From an uncultured Acidobacteriota bacterium (GTDB lineage Bacteria > Acidobacteriota > Terriglobia > Bryobacterales > Bryobacteraceae), in assembly GCA_902826605.1 (NCBI GenBank), contig CADEFM010000003.1:1-64000 (forward strand): a stretch of 64,000 nt of DNA, given 5' to 3'. Shown here piece by piece: positions 45,139 to 53,640 of this stretch. The notes under the pieces are model-generated. The model was not told the DNA's origin and made no database searches. It was given only the letters and a program-made list of their open reading frames with translations. Positions within the stretch are counted from its first letter, which is position 1. Every line of letters begins with the position of its first letter. Position numbers and translations under genes: made by a program.

Positions 45139-45918
45139 ATGTTCGGACTCAAGCATAGAATACGAAAGGAACTCCCTGAGCGCGCGCAGCTATCCAAGTA
45201 CTACGAGATGGATGGCGCACTGCGAGCGTACGCAAATCGAATGGCCGTCCTTGGCATTCTGTCTGGATCAGTAGCCGCGATCGCTTTGGGACTCTTCGCC
45301 TACGTGAGGCTTCAGCCACCCGTAGTGATTCGCGTGGACGGCGCTGGCGAGGCGAGCGTCGTTGCTGGCCAAACTCTCCAACTGCAGAATGGGCTGCTGC
45401 GAAGTGTCACGGCTGCCGCGGCCACCGATGGGAACGGTCCCGGGCCATCGGACGTTGAGGGCCGCGCTGTTGTGAGGCGGTTCCTGACGACCTACCTTAC
45501 TTACACGCCAGCCAATGTCGAGCGTCAGTATGCCGAGGCGCTCAATCTGATGACTTCAAACTTCCGGACGTTCACCATGAACCGTTTCCGCGAGGACGAC
45601 ACGGTAGGCAAGATCAAGGTAGAAGCCATCACGTCCTCCCTCAAGATCCGGTCGATCGAGCCTGTGCCGGGACTCCCATGGGTCTACCAGGTGTTCGCTG
45701 CGAAAGAGATCCATCGCCTCAACAACCAGCGTATTGAGAGCACAGAAAAGATGGTCTCCCGCTATCAGGTGCGACTGGTGTTCTCCGGGCGCTCACAGAC
45801 ACACCCCACCGGCCTTCTGGTCGGCGAGTTCTGGGAACAACAGATGGTCGGCGAACGGGATATCGATCTTGAGCAACGGAGCTTGTTGCTCGATCGCGAA
45901 GCGGTGGTGAAGCCATGA
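45139..45918 (+). CDS. virB8: VirB8/TrbF-like T4SS protein
   Basis: A 259-residue bitopic protein: a short cytoplasmic N-terminus, one helix (about 36-56) and a periplasmic domain of the NTF2-like VirB8 fold (VVRRFLTTYLTYTPANVERQ, NRFREDDTVGKI). It nucleates the inner-membrane complex. AAGGAGCAAGG precedes the ATG; it overlaps the next gene by 4 bases. Confidence 0.8.
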   Translation: MFGLKHRIRKELPERAQLSKYYEMDGALRAYANRMAVLGILSGSVAAIALGLFAYVRLQPPVVIRVDGAGEASVVAGQTLQLQNGLLRSVTAAAATDGNGPGPSDVEGRAVVRRFLTTYLTYTPANVERQYAEALNLMTSNFRTFTMNRFREDDTVGKIKVEAITSSLKIRSIEPVPGLPWVYQVFAAKEIHRLNNQRIESTEKMVSRYQVRLVFSGRSQTHPTGLLVGEFWEQQMVGERDIDLEQRSLLLDREAVVKP

Positions 45919-46178
45919 TAGCGACAACGGAAACGACGCCCAATTGGGCTCCACTCAAGGCGAAGTTGACCCCTGAACTCTGCGCCGAATTCATGTGGAT
46001 GTATCGCGACCGAGGCGTCGAGCACTACAAGCACATCCCGACCCGGCGGTATTTGCGGCTTGATTCCAACGGGTGCTGCCTGTCGCGACAAGGGGACAGT
46101 TTCTGCGAGGTTCCGTTCGACGAGGAGTGGAAACGGGTGTCGGGCCGCTCGGAAGGAGGAGCCAATGCCATCAACTGA
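45915..46178 (+). CDS. small hypothetical protein
   Basis: An 87-residue soluble protein (LTPELCAEFMWMYRDRGVEHY...). No family recognised. It is coupled by ATGA to virB8 and overlaps the next small gene by 14 bases, so it belongs to the conjugation operon. Confidence 0.6.
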   Translation: MIATTETTPNWAPLKAKLTPELCAEFMWMYRDRGVEHYKHIPTRRYLRLDSNGCCLSRQGDSFCEVPFDEEWKRVSGRSEGGANAIN

Positions 46179-46491
46179 CTCAGTTGCCCCCACTCGCACG
46201 GATGCGGCGCCTTCCCCAGCCCGAAGACGTGGAGGGCGGCGATCGAAGCGGACGGCGTCGGAAGGAATTCGCTACTTCGTCGCCAAGCCGGGCGCGAATC
46301 ATGGAACCTTAACGTTGGACCAGGAGGTGGCAAGCGAGCCAGAGGCACTCGTGGCGGCATTCAAGTGCGACAGCAGAGTGTTTGCCGTTATGGAGTACAC
46401 AGTTGTCCAAAAGATCGACGGGAACAGCGTAACGCTCGTGAAAGAGCCGGTTGCTTCCGCGCAACGAGTTTCTACCACCAACGCAAGTTGA
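46165..46491 (+). CDS. small basic hypothetical protein
   Basis: A 108-residue protein with an Arg-rich N-terminal stretch (RRRGGRRSKR) that could bind nucleic acid. The rest (YFVAKPGANHGTLTLDQEV...FAVMEYTVVQKIDG) resembles small element-encoded proteins of unknown role. GGAAGGAGGAG precedes ATG 46165. It is followed by the hairpin-rich leader of the polymerase-like gene. Confidence 0.6.
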   Translation: MPSTDSVAPTRTDAAPSPARRRGGRRSKRTASEGIRYFVAKPGANHGTLTLDQEVASEPEALVAAFKCDSRVFAVMEYTVVQKIDGNSVTLVKEPVASAQRVSTTNAS

Positions 46492-46501
46492 GTAGAAGGC
46501 G

Positions 46502-46717
46502 CCCACGCCTCACGTGGGAATATCGCTTTCGAGACTCCGTAAGGAACTTGATCGCAACCCGCTCCAGCTTCACCGGAGCGGGCAACAAAACGGAATAGGG
46601 CGGCTTCTCGACGAGAGGCCTTTCCCGAAACAGCAGTGTTTCGGCAACAGGCCAACTTGGGAAGCCAAGTCGTGGGGGAAACCTCGCGAACGGTCTGTTG
46701 CGTTCCAACAAACCGTT
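46502..46717 (+). ncRNA. candidate structured RNA: six consecutive hairpins
   Basis: The 240-base gap before the polymerase-like gene is nearly all complementary arms. They are CCCACG/CGTGGG (46502-46518), CCCGCTCC/GGAGCGGG (46558-46582), a GGC-CTCG/CGAG-GCC arm (46602-46620), CCGAAACA/TGTTTCGG (46625-46644), ACTTGG/CCAAGT (46655-46670), and AACGGT plus TGTT pairing with AACA plus ACCGTT (46689-46717). No U tract follows any of them. A ribosome site AAAAGGA then leads to ATG 46734. It may be a cis-acting leader, a recombination or transfer site, or an independent RNA. Confidence 0.55.
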
Positions 46718-46733
46718 CAAAAAGGACAACCCA

Positions 46734-49379
46734 ATGACACCCACTGAAACCGTTACCAGAAACTCGGGCCTGAAGGTCATCAACCTTACGGTCACGAAGG
46801 AAGGCAAGATCGAACGCAAGATGCCGAATGTCAGTCCGCAAGCGCAGTTGAATAACACGCTGCTCGAAGCCCTGTGCCCAGGGATTCATGTCGCATCCGT
46901 CACTGTGACTCCGGAGCCACTCGATCAGGTGGAACGCGCGAGAGTCGAAAGCTCTCTTTCGCAGTTCACCGTCGATGGCACTGACTATCGGCTGATCGGC
47001 GCATCGGGATCGGCCAAGAATGGGAAGTATTACGCGGTAGACGCTCGTCATGAACGTCCACTTGCGGCGCGCTTCGCACAATGGCCCCAAGCTGCGGTCA
47101 CGTACTTCGGAATTCTGGTCTCGCCTTGCCAGGTGAGGATTCAGATTCCACATGGACGCGTCACCGTGGTCCCCGATCATGAACTGGGCACGAATGATTG
47201 CCGTGGTTGGCTCCGCAGGTCGATCTTCGACAAGTTGAGCTTGCCCGACAGCCGTTTCTACCAGTTCCGCCTCGCGTTCGCAGAAACACAGGCCAAGGGA
47301 TCATTCAAGGTCATGTCGGACGAGGTCGCAGATTCCCTCGATACCGATGTGGTCCTCCCCGCTTCCTCGGTCAAACCGGAATACAAGGGTCCGTCCAAGG
47401 TGATCTCTTGGCTCATTGGTGAAGCTAGAACCTTCGCCGGTGAGATGGTCCTCGGTATTCGCGAATACTCACGGCCTCTCAATTTCGAGTCGAGTTACAC
47501 GGTGGTTCAACACGCCCCGGAAGATTCGTTCGAACTCGAAATCAAGCCATACGCCCTCGCCCAAACCTCCAAGCTCAAGACCCTCCTTGAAGACCGCGAC
47601 TATGTTGGGTTGTTCGAACTCCTTGGCATTTCCGAAACCCAGCGACCGCTGGGAGACGATATGCCCGCGGAGGATCCCGAAGCAACTTCGATCGAAAGAA
47701 CGGTGCTCGAAGGAGTTCTGAAAGCAGACCCCACTGGTTTCTTGGTCCAGCACCCCTGGATCAACAACCAACTGGAGCGGATCTTGGCACGATGGGCCTT
47801 CAAAGTCTGCACAGCGGGTGGATTCGAGATGCCAGCGTTCGCGTTGGCAGACGATGGCTACCTCGCAGTGCACGACGGAAAAGTGTACTCCGGGTCCGAT
47901 TGGATGCCGCAGGACCGGGCTATCAACGCGCTCGCAACTCAGCGTGGCTTGGTGGTTCGGTATCCGGTGCGCATGAAAGAGGATCTGCTCCCATACACGA
48001 AGATCGCTGACGACGAGCTGCGGTCCCTACTCGCTGCGGACCTAAATCGCCAAGGTTGTCCCGTATCGGACGAACTGGCATCCAGACTGGCGAGTGAGCA
48101 CATCGAACTGGAGGGGACGTTTACTCTCCACTCGAAGACCGCGGCGAAGAATGGCGGCGACTACGATTTCGATTTCGTCTGTGTGATCGAGGGTGACCGG
48201 TTTCCACGTTTCGTGGAGAATCGCTTTCGGCACATCGGCAATGGCGCGATCGAGAAGACCAAGGCGAAGAAGGCTCGTTCACCGTGGTGGAATCTGCCTC
48301 AGGTTGCCGTTGGTGCAATGGGAAATCAGATCGGCTCAATCACCGACCTGATGACCCAGTGCCTGGCAGCCGGTCGGGAGGACTACCATCGCGAACTGGC
48401 CGAGCAGCTTCAACTGGCCTTGGACCAACTGAAACATGGCGTGACGCCTGACCAGGAGAAAATCCGCTCGATTCGCGAGCAGATCAAGCAAACGCCTGCG
48501 GCGCAGTGGCTTAGAGCGAAGAAGGTGCGATCCGTCAAGGATCTTCCAGAACGCTTCGACAGTCCTGCTACCGACCGTATTGGCGGAATGTACAACCTGG
48601 TCCGTAAGGAGCTGACAGACTTCTTCTCCAATCGTATGCCGGTCAGCCAGTTTCGTGGCCTTGTGCAAGGGTACGAGTTCACCCAAGCCATGGCAGACGA
48701 ATGCCGGCGACTCAACCGGGCTTGGGCGCTAACCATCCAGGCCGGAATCGAGAAGAAGAAGTTGCTTAGTGGCAACGTCCAGCAGGCGGAAGAGGCGTTT
48801 GAGTCCGGTAAGAACGACCAGGAACGCCGCCCGAAGCTTCTGCACACGCTCTGTCAGGCACGAGCAGCGATGACTTCATACGACCAGCAGTGGCAGGAGG
48901 AAATCCGGTCACTGATCTGGCTGGTGAGGACGTGGGCTGCACACAAGGAAGAGAACCGCATGGGATGGCTACAGGCGCTCCACACGATCGTCTGTGGCAC
49001 GAAGAACGACCAGGCTTCTGGCGCGCTTCCGTTCTATGCGTTTCCAAACGAGCTGTTGAAGGCCATTGTCGAGCGCACCGGAGGACGGCCGGTTCAACTG
49101 GCGGTGCCGAAGGTGAGCGACGGCGTGGTGGAGATCGATGAGGAGGGCCGCTGCTTCCTCATCGAAAACGTCGCGGAAGAAAGCGGTGCTGAATTCACCA
49201 GGATGACGTTCCTTCTCGCGGTCACACCGGACGGGAAAGTCATTTACGACGGAGGACGTGTGCAGTGGGTCCATCCATTCCCGTATGAAGCGGGAGCGGC
49301 GGAGGCTCATAACGGGCGAGTTGAGATGCCCGGATCGCGTCAACTGCCGCAGGTGGTTTTGCCACGCAAGTCCGCATAA
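46734..49379 (+). CDS. putative double-psi beta-barrel RNA polymerase-like protein
   Basis: An 881-residue protein of no family I can name outright. Three blocks resemble cellular RdRP/YonO-type single-chain RNA polymerases. The first is KGSFKVM (188-194) followed by VVLPASSVKPEYKG (206-219), like the first barrel's KGVV...LRPSMxK. The second is VVRYPVRMKED (407-416), like the VxRxP motif. The third is NGGDYDFDFV (473-482), where D476, D478 and D480 match the metal-binding DxDGD of GGDLDGD. In the usual motif the fourth position is Gly; here it is Phe. The C-terminal 400 residues are helical. It sits between virB8 and a VirB9-like gene, behind a multi-hairpin leader. The homology is inferred by eye and needs profile or structure confirmation. 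Confidence 0.5.
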   Translation: MTPTETVTRNSGLKVINLTVTKEGKIERKMPNVSPQAQLNNTLLEALCPGIHVASVTVTPEPLDQVERARVESSLSQFTVDGTDYRLIGASGSAKNGKYYAVDARHERPLAARFAQWPQAAVTYFGILVSPCQVRIQIPHGRVTVVPDHELGTNDCRGWLRRSIFDKLSLPDSRFYQFRLAFAETQAKGSFKVMSDEVADSLDTDVVLPASSVKPEYKGPSKVISWLIGEARTFAGEMVLGIREYSRPLNFESSYTVVQHAPEDSFELEIKPYALAQTSKLKTLLEDRDYVGLFELLGISETQRPLGDDMPAEDPEATSIERTVLEGVLKADPTGFLVQHPWINNQLERILARWAFKVCTAGGFEMPAFALADDGYLAVHDGKVYSGSDWMPQDRAINALATQRGLVVRYPVRMKEDLLPYTKIADDELRSLLAADLNRQGCPVSDELASRLASEHIELEGTFTLHSKTAAKNGGDYDFDFVCVIEGDRFPRFVENRFRHIGNGAIEKTKAKKARSPWWNLPQVAVGAMGNQIGSITDLMTQCLAAGREDYHRELAEQLQLALDQLKHGVTPDQEKIRSIREQIKQTPAAQWLRAKKVRSVKDLPERFDSPATDRIGGMYNLVRKELTDFFSNRMPVSQFRGLVQGYEFTQAMADECRRLNRAWALTIQAGIEKKKLLSGNVQQAEEAFESGKNDQERRPKLLHTLCQARAAMTSYDQQWQEEIRSLIWLVRTWAAHKEENRMGWLQALHTIVCGTKNDQASGALPFYAFPNELLKAIVERTGGRPVQLAVPKVSDGVVEIDEEGRCFLIENVAEESGAEFTRMTFLLAVTPDGKVIYDGGRVQWVHPFPYEAGAAEAHNGRVEMPGSRQLPQVVLPRKSA

Positions 49380-49389
49380 CAACCCGGAC

Positions 49390-49425
49390 GGCCCAAGCCT
49401 CGCGTCGATGACGTGGGGCTTGGCC
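49390..49425 (+). promoter_or_regulatory. hairpin upstream of the second VirB9-like gene
   Basis: Arms GGCCCAAGCC and GGCTTGGCC pair over 9 bp with one bulged C. It lies between the polymerase-like gene's stop and the VirB9-like start. No T tract, so it is more likely a processing or stability hairpin than a full terminator. Confidence 0.5.
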
Positions 49426-49447
49426 AACCGGCAACCAGGAGACCAAA

Positions 49448-50350
49448 ATGCGATTTCCCGCCCGGGCAGCTTTCGTGACTGCCACCGTTACCGTCCTCCC
49501 CTCATTTCTCTGGGGACAGAAGATGGAGACCCAACCCCACGATCAGAAGGACGTTGTCCGCGTCGAGACTGCGCCGGATCACCTCACAGTTATCGAACTG
49601 AGTGACCCGGTGACAATGGTTGCAATCGGGAACCAGGCCGCCTTCATGGTCGAGAGGCGTGAGAACAAGGTCCTTGTGAAGCCTCACGAGGACGGCGTCG
49701 CAACCAACCTCTTCATATGGACTGCTGACCGTCGCTACGCCTACGAATTGGTGCCGGCTTCGGAAGTCGCGCGGATGCACTTCGTCATAGATCAGTTGCC
49801 AGCACCCCGACCGGTGGTGGCACCGGTTTCAGTGGCCTTGCCTCCCCAGCCTGCTGTAGCTGAGGGACCGCTCCGGGAGATGCTGTCTGCGTCGGTGCCT
49901 GTCTCGATCTATGGCAAGCGGGAGAACACGCTTCGACCTCGGGTAACGATCCGTTCTTTCTACCGTCATGGCGACCGGCTTCATCTCCAATACGAGGTGA
50001 CGAACTACTCTCAAGCCCTGTACCAGATGGCACAACCTACCGTGTGGCAACTCAGCTCAGTGCGTTCAAAGAAGTCGTTGATTCCACTCGGTGATGTGCA
50101 GCTTGGAGAAAAGTTTGCTCGATCCCTGACGGTGGAGGCCGCCCAGCCCGCTAAAGTATTCAGCGCCGAGCAAACGACACATTTGGCGGCGGGCCGGTCC
50201 GGCATGGGTTGGATCGAGTTCGAGATGGCGTACCCAGCCGAGGGCCCCCAAGTCTTGCAATTGCAGTTCCCCTCGGACTCTCGCGGTCCCGTGAACGCAC
50301 TCCTGGTTTTGAACCATCGCGAGGTCGGCGATGCGTCGGGCGTCGAGTGA
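49448..50350 (+). CDS. VirB9/TrbG-like protein (second copy)
   Basis: A 300-residue exported protein with a signal peptide (about 1-23, ending FLWGQ). The N-terminal VirB9-like domain has DHLTVIELSDPVTMVAIGNQ, NKVLVKP and ATNLFIWTADRRYAYEL, a better match to VirB9/TrbG than the copy at 33546. A beta-rich C-terminal half follows. AACCAGGAGA precedes the ATG. It may be the true outer-membrane core VirB9, with the first copy specialised. Confidence 0.72.
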   Translation: MRFPARAAFVTATVTVLPSFLWGQKMETQPHDQKDVVRVETAPDHLTVIELSDPVTMVAIGNQAAFMVERRENKVLVKPHEDGVATNLFIWTADRRYAYELVPASEVARMHFVIDQLPAPRPVVAPVSVALPPQPAVAEGPLREMLSASVPVSIYGKRENTLRPRVTIRSFYRHGDRLHLQYEVTNYSQALYQMAQPTVWQLSSVRSKKSLIPLGDVQLGEKFARSLTVEAAQPAKVFSAEQTTHLAAGRSGMGWIEFEMAYPAEGPQVLQLQFPSDSRGPVNALLVLNHREVGDASGVE

Positions 50351-50576
50351 GCGTGAGAGCTCCCGGACACTGACACCGCGGCAGGTGCGGGAGAGATTCG
50401 ATGCCCTCATTGCGGAACACCGCTATATTGGCGTCCGTAACTTCGCCGCAGATATCCTGCTGGAGCCGCGGAACCCATTTCAACCGGCGAATCGCCCGCC
50501 CAAGAAATGGGTAGTTGCGGTGGGTGCTCTCGGTGGCCTCGCTCTCGCTCTCATCTACGCCTTTCACCTTCGGTAG
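50331..50576 (+). CDS. small tail-anchored protein
   Basis: An 81-residue protein: a basic soluble N-terminus with RQVRERFDALIAEHRYIG, and a single transmembrane helix near the C-terminus (KKWVVAVGALGGLALALIYAF). No lipobox, so it is not an obvious VirB7. It overlaps the VirB9-like gene by 20 bases and precedes virD4. Confidence 0.6.
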   Translation: MRRASSERESSRTLTPRQVRERFDALIAEHRYIGVRNFAADILLEPRNPFQPANRPPKKWVVAVGALGGLALALIYAFHLR

Positions 50577-50587
50577 CGGACACTGTC

Positions 50588-52363
50588 ATGCACGACCCCA
50601 ACCCAAAGTACAGACCATCCCTGATTGAAGAGAATCCGGCGCTTTTGATCTGGTTGCTTCTGCTGGCCTCCTATCTCGTCTTCGTCCTCATCGCGAAGTA
50701 CGCGTGGTACATCCACGACGACCAGATCCTAGAGTTCACTCTGTGGGTTCTGCTAGCCGGCCTTGCGATCTATCTCTGCATTCACCAATTCACCCAAGCG
50801 AGGCGGCAGCGCGAACAAGCCTGGCCGAACCAATTGCCGACGATCCCAGTCCGCACGGATCGGCGAATCGTAGCGCGGGCCTGGGATAAAGGAGCGGTCG
50901 TCCTCGGTTATGACGTTCATGGTCAGCCCTGGACTTGGTCGGACGAAACCCGCGTGATGCAAGCGCTGGTGCTCGGCCAGACCGGCAGTGGGAAAACGAC
51001 ACTTCTCCGCAACATCATTACCCAGGACCTGCTTCGCCGCGTCGGCCCGCCCGATAACCCCCACAAGATCCCAATGGTGATCTTCGATGGAAAAGGTGAC
51101 CTGGACTTCTTCTACTCGCTGCTGCCGTACATCCATCGCGCCGGGCGCATGGCAGATCTTCGCCTTTTGAATCCTTCCCGGCCCGAACTATCAGTCGAGT
51201 ACAATCCCTTCGCCTCCGACGACGACAACTACATGGCCCAAGTATCCATGATCTTCGGCTCGTTCGATCTGCACGGAGAGTTCTTCGCCAAACACCAGCT
51301 CAACTACCTTGCGGATATCGTCCGAGTGCTCCACTACACGGGCAAAGCCTTCAACTTCTACGACGTGATGGTGATGGCTCTCGATTCGGGAGTCATCGAA
51401 GAACAAGTGTCGATCGCGCGAGCGCGTATCATGCGCGATTCGGCCGTAACCGCGCAGCGGCGGCTAAACTTCGAGATGTCGGCGAAGAACCTCTTTCAGT
51501 CGTTTTCAGACAGAGATCGGGTGCCCAAGATTCAAGGTCTTCTGAACGAATGCATGACATTCCTGGACGACGAGCTGAGCGTGATCACCGGCTCGTACGA
51601 CAACCTGTTGTCGATCAACGAAGTCATCGACCAGGAGTTGATCCTCTTCGTGAGCCTCAACATCAACAAGAACACGGCGCCGGTTCGAGCACTGGGAAAG
51701 ATGATGCTCCAGAATCTCCAACTGGTCGTCGGAAAACGCTACGAGTCCGAGGCAGAGCGAAAGCGCACCTACAAACCGCTGTTCTCCGTCGTGATGGACG
51801 AATTTGCCCCGTTTGGGTACGGCAACTTCGCGCAGATCCTAAATACAGCGCGTGGAACCAACACCGCCTTCCTGTTCTCGATGCAGTCGCTCCCGCAACT
51901 GCTCCAAGTCAGCCGTGGGTTTCAGCAAGACGTATCGTCGGCCCCTGGCACGACGATGTTGATGCAAACCCGCGACGAAGAGACTGCCAAGTACTTCAAG
52001 CAAGCGTCCTCCCAGATCCCAGTTCAGAAGCGAACGCAGCAATTGTGGCGCAAGGACTTCTTGGGTTTCGAGCGCTTCCAGAAAGCGCAGGGCGCAACCG
52101 AGCGTGAACAACTGGAGTATCGCGCGCTCGACCATCACATCAAGAATCTTGGCAAAGGGAAGGTGGAGGTGCTCATGACGGACCCAATCCAAGGAACATT
52201 GCACGGTCGTTTGCACGTTCGCCCGCCGTCCGATGTTCGAGTGCCGTTCTTTGAGCCGCTGGTATTCCCCAAGCTACGTTTATCGCGCGCGGCTTCAAAC
52301 GGGGCGAACCTCCGATTCAAGGACGCAAAGTTGGTGGCGACCATTGCGCTTCCGCGCAGATAG
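50588..52363 (+). CDS. virD4: VirD4/TraG-like coupling protein
   Basis: A 591-residue type IV coupling ATPase. Two N-terminal transmembrane helices (about 20-40 and 50-68) anchor it. Walker A GQTGSGKT (130-137), FDGKGDLDFFYSLLP, Walker B VVMDEFAPFG (about 401-410) and FSMQSLPQLLQ follow. It recruits the relaxase-DNA substrate to the channel. The ATG at 50588 lies 11 bases after the preceding stop. Its presence shows the system is meant to conjugate. Confidence 0.9.
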   Translation: MHDPNPKYRPSLIEENPALLIWLLLLASYLVFVLIAKYAWYIHDDQILEFTLWVLLAGLAIYLCIHQFTQARRQREQAWPNQLPTIPVRTDRRIVARAWDKGAVVLGYDVHGQPWTWSDETRVMQALVLGQTGSGKTTLLRNIITQDLLRRVGPPDNPHKIPMVIFDGKGDLDFFYSLLPYIHRAGRMADLRLLNPSRPELSVEYNPFASDDDNYMAQVSMIFGSFDLHGEFFAKHQLNYLADIVRVLHYTGKAFNFYDVMVMALDSGVIEEQVSIARARIMRDSAVTAQRRLNFEMSAKNLFQSFSDRDRVPKIQGLLNECMTFLDDELSVITGSYDNLLSINEVIDQELILFVSLNINKNTAPVRALGKMMLQNLQLVVGKRYESEAERKRTYKPLFSVVMDEFAPFGYGNFAQILNTARGTNTAFLFSMQSLPQLLQVSRGFQQDVSSAPGTTMLMQTRDEETAKYFKQASSQIPVQKRTQQLWRKDFLGFERFQKAQGATEREQLEYRALDHHIKNLGKGKVEVLMTDPIQGTLHGRLHVRPPSDVRVPFFEPLVFPKLRLSRAASNGANLRFKDAKLVATIALPRR

Positions 52364-52373
52364 GAGGACGGCT

Positions 52374-53138
52374 TTGAGACGGACCACACTGTTACTCGTC
52401 ACGATCTTGACTGCCTCGGCCCAGTCGGCCTCTCCCCACGATGAGAAGGAGCAGATGCGGGTGATCGAGAACGGCTCTGGATTGGTTGGCGTGAATCCGG
52501 CGCAACCGTATCGTCCCATCCCTCTGAACGGCGGAAAGTCGGGTGAAACGATCTTCGAGTTCTATATTCGCGCTCTCAATCCGCGGCAGATTCATTGGGG
52601 TGACGTCATCGACCAGCGACTAACGGTGCTATCGGAACAGACGATTCAAAACCCATACTTCCGCTTGTGCGCCGTGGAAGCCGCCCTCATTGTCGTCTTG
52701 TTGTCAGTGTGCTGGTTGTGGTGGGACAAGCTTCGACAAGTCAGAGTCATTGCGTCGGAATCCTTGGCGGATGCCTTGAACGCAAGGGCGTTCGCCGAAA
52801 GACACGCTCTGGACGCGATTGAGACGCACAACCGGCATATGGACGCCTGCAATCGGGTCATCGAGTCCCAGGAACTTGGAATCCCAGCGGAGACACAACG
52901 CAACGCATGGCGGCAGGAAATCGAGGATCTCCGGACGAAGTTGACCAAAGAGCAGGCGGAGAACGCCCGACTAACCGCGGCGCTCCAGCAAAGAGAAGAC
53001 CATCAGGCCGAGCTGGAAGTGCGGATCTCCCAGTTGGAAGCCGGCATGCGGGCGCAGCACAGCACCGCCAATGCCGAACTTGTGGCCCGTCTGCAGCGCG
53101 CCGAGTCACAGCTCAGTACCGGTCGGCCAAGAAAGTGA
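52374..53138 (+). CDS. exported/membrane coiled-coil protein
   Basis: A 254-residue protein starting at TTG 52374, with AGGAGG 6 bases before it. A signal peptide (LLLVTILTASAQS) is followed by a periplasmic segment, one transmembrane helix (about 105-122, ALIVVLLSVCWLWW) and a long cytoplasmic coiled coil (about 185-250, EIEDLRTKLTKEQAENARL). No family recognised; probably an accessory T4SS protein. Confidence 0.6.
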   Translation: MRRTTLLLVTILTASAQSASPHDEKEQMRVIENGSGLVGVNPAQPYRPIPLNGGKSGETIFEFYIRALNPRQIHWGDVIDQRLTVLSEQTIQNPYFRLCAVEAALIVVLLSVCWLWWDKLRQVRVIASESLADALNARAFAERHALDAIETHNRHMDACNRVIESQELGIPAETQRNAWRQEIEDLRTKLTKEQAENARLTAALQQREDHQAELEVRISQLEAGMRAQHSTANAELVARLQRAESQLSTGRPRK

Positions 53139-53142
53139 TCCA

Positions 53143-53637
53143 GTGGTGATCTACGTTCATTCCCTTGGAAGCCTTTGGCAAGCCAAGCACCGCCCCAATG
53201 GGCCGACAATCTGGAACACTACGGGCGTTCTAGTCCGAGGCCGAATCCGTTCGCGGGCGATCGTGTACGGTCAGGTTGCACTCGGTCGGCTGGCACGACC
53301 GATCATTGCGGGATGTGCAATGTCGCTCCGTGGACGGTGGCAAGCCGAACTCCCGCCGCATGGTGGCGGACCTTTGGTCCGGCTGGTTTGTCCCGCCGCA
53401 CGGAATTCTGTTCCGCAACGCGTCCTGGTGCGCATCACCTCAGAAATGATCGGTCCGTTTACCGCGGCGGATGTAGAGCAGAGCTCTTCACAACTGGTGT
53501 CTCTCTCCACATACCATGCAGCCGTAGAGGCACTGATTCTGATGCCGCTGTTCGGCTGGGTCCGGGGACGTTTCGGATCGTTGACGCTGCTGCCCGCCGG
53601 GCGTTCCGTCAGGCTCCAAGTGGCTCGTTGGGAGTGA
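53143..53637 (+). CDS. hypothetical protein in the T4SS locus
   Basis: A 164-residue beta-rich, basic protein from tandem GTG codons at 53143/53146. No signal or membrane helix and no recognised family. Placed between the coiled-coil protein and the replication-relaxation protein with almost no spacing. Confidence 0.5.
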   Translation: MVIYVHSLGSLWQAKHRPNGPTIWNTTGVLVRGRIRSRAIVYGQVALGRLARPIIAGCAMSLRGRWQAELPPHGGGPLVRLVCPAARNSVPQRVLVRITSEMIGPFTAADVEQSSSQLVSLSTYHAAVEALILMPLFGWVRGRFGSLTLLPAGRSVRLQVARWE

Positions 53638-53640
53638 CGC

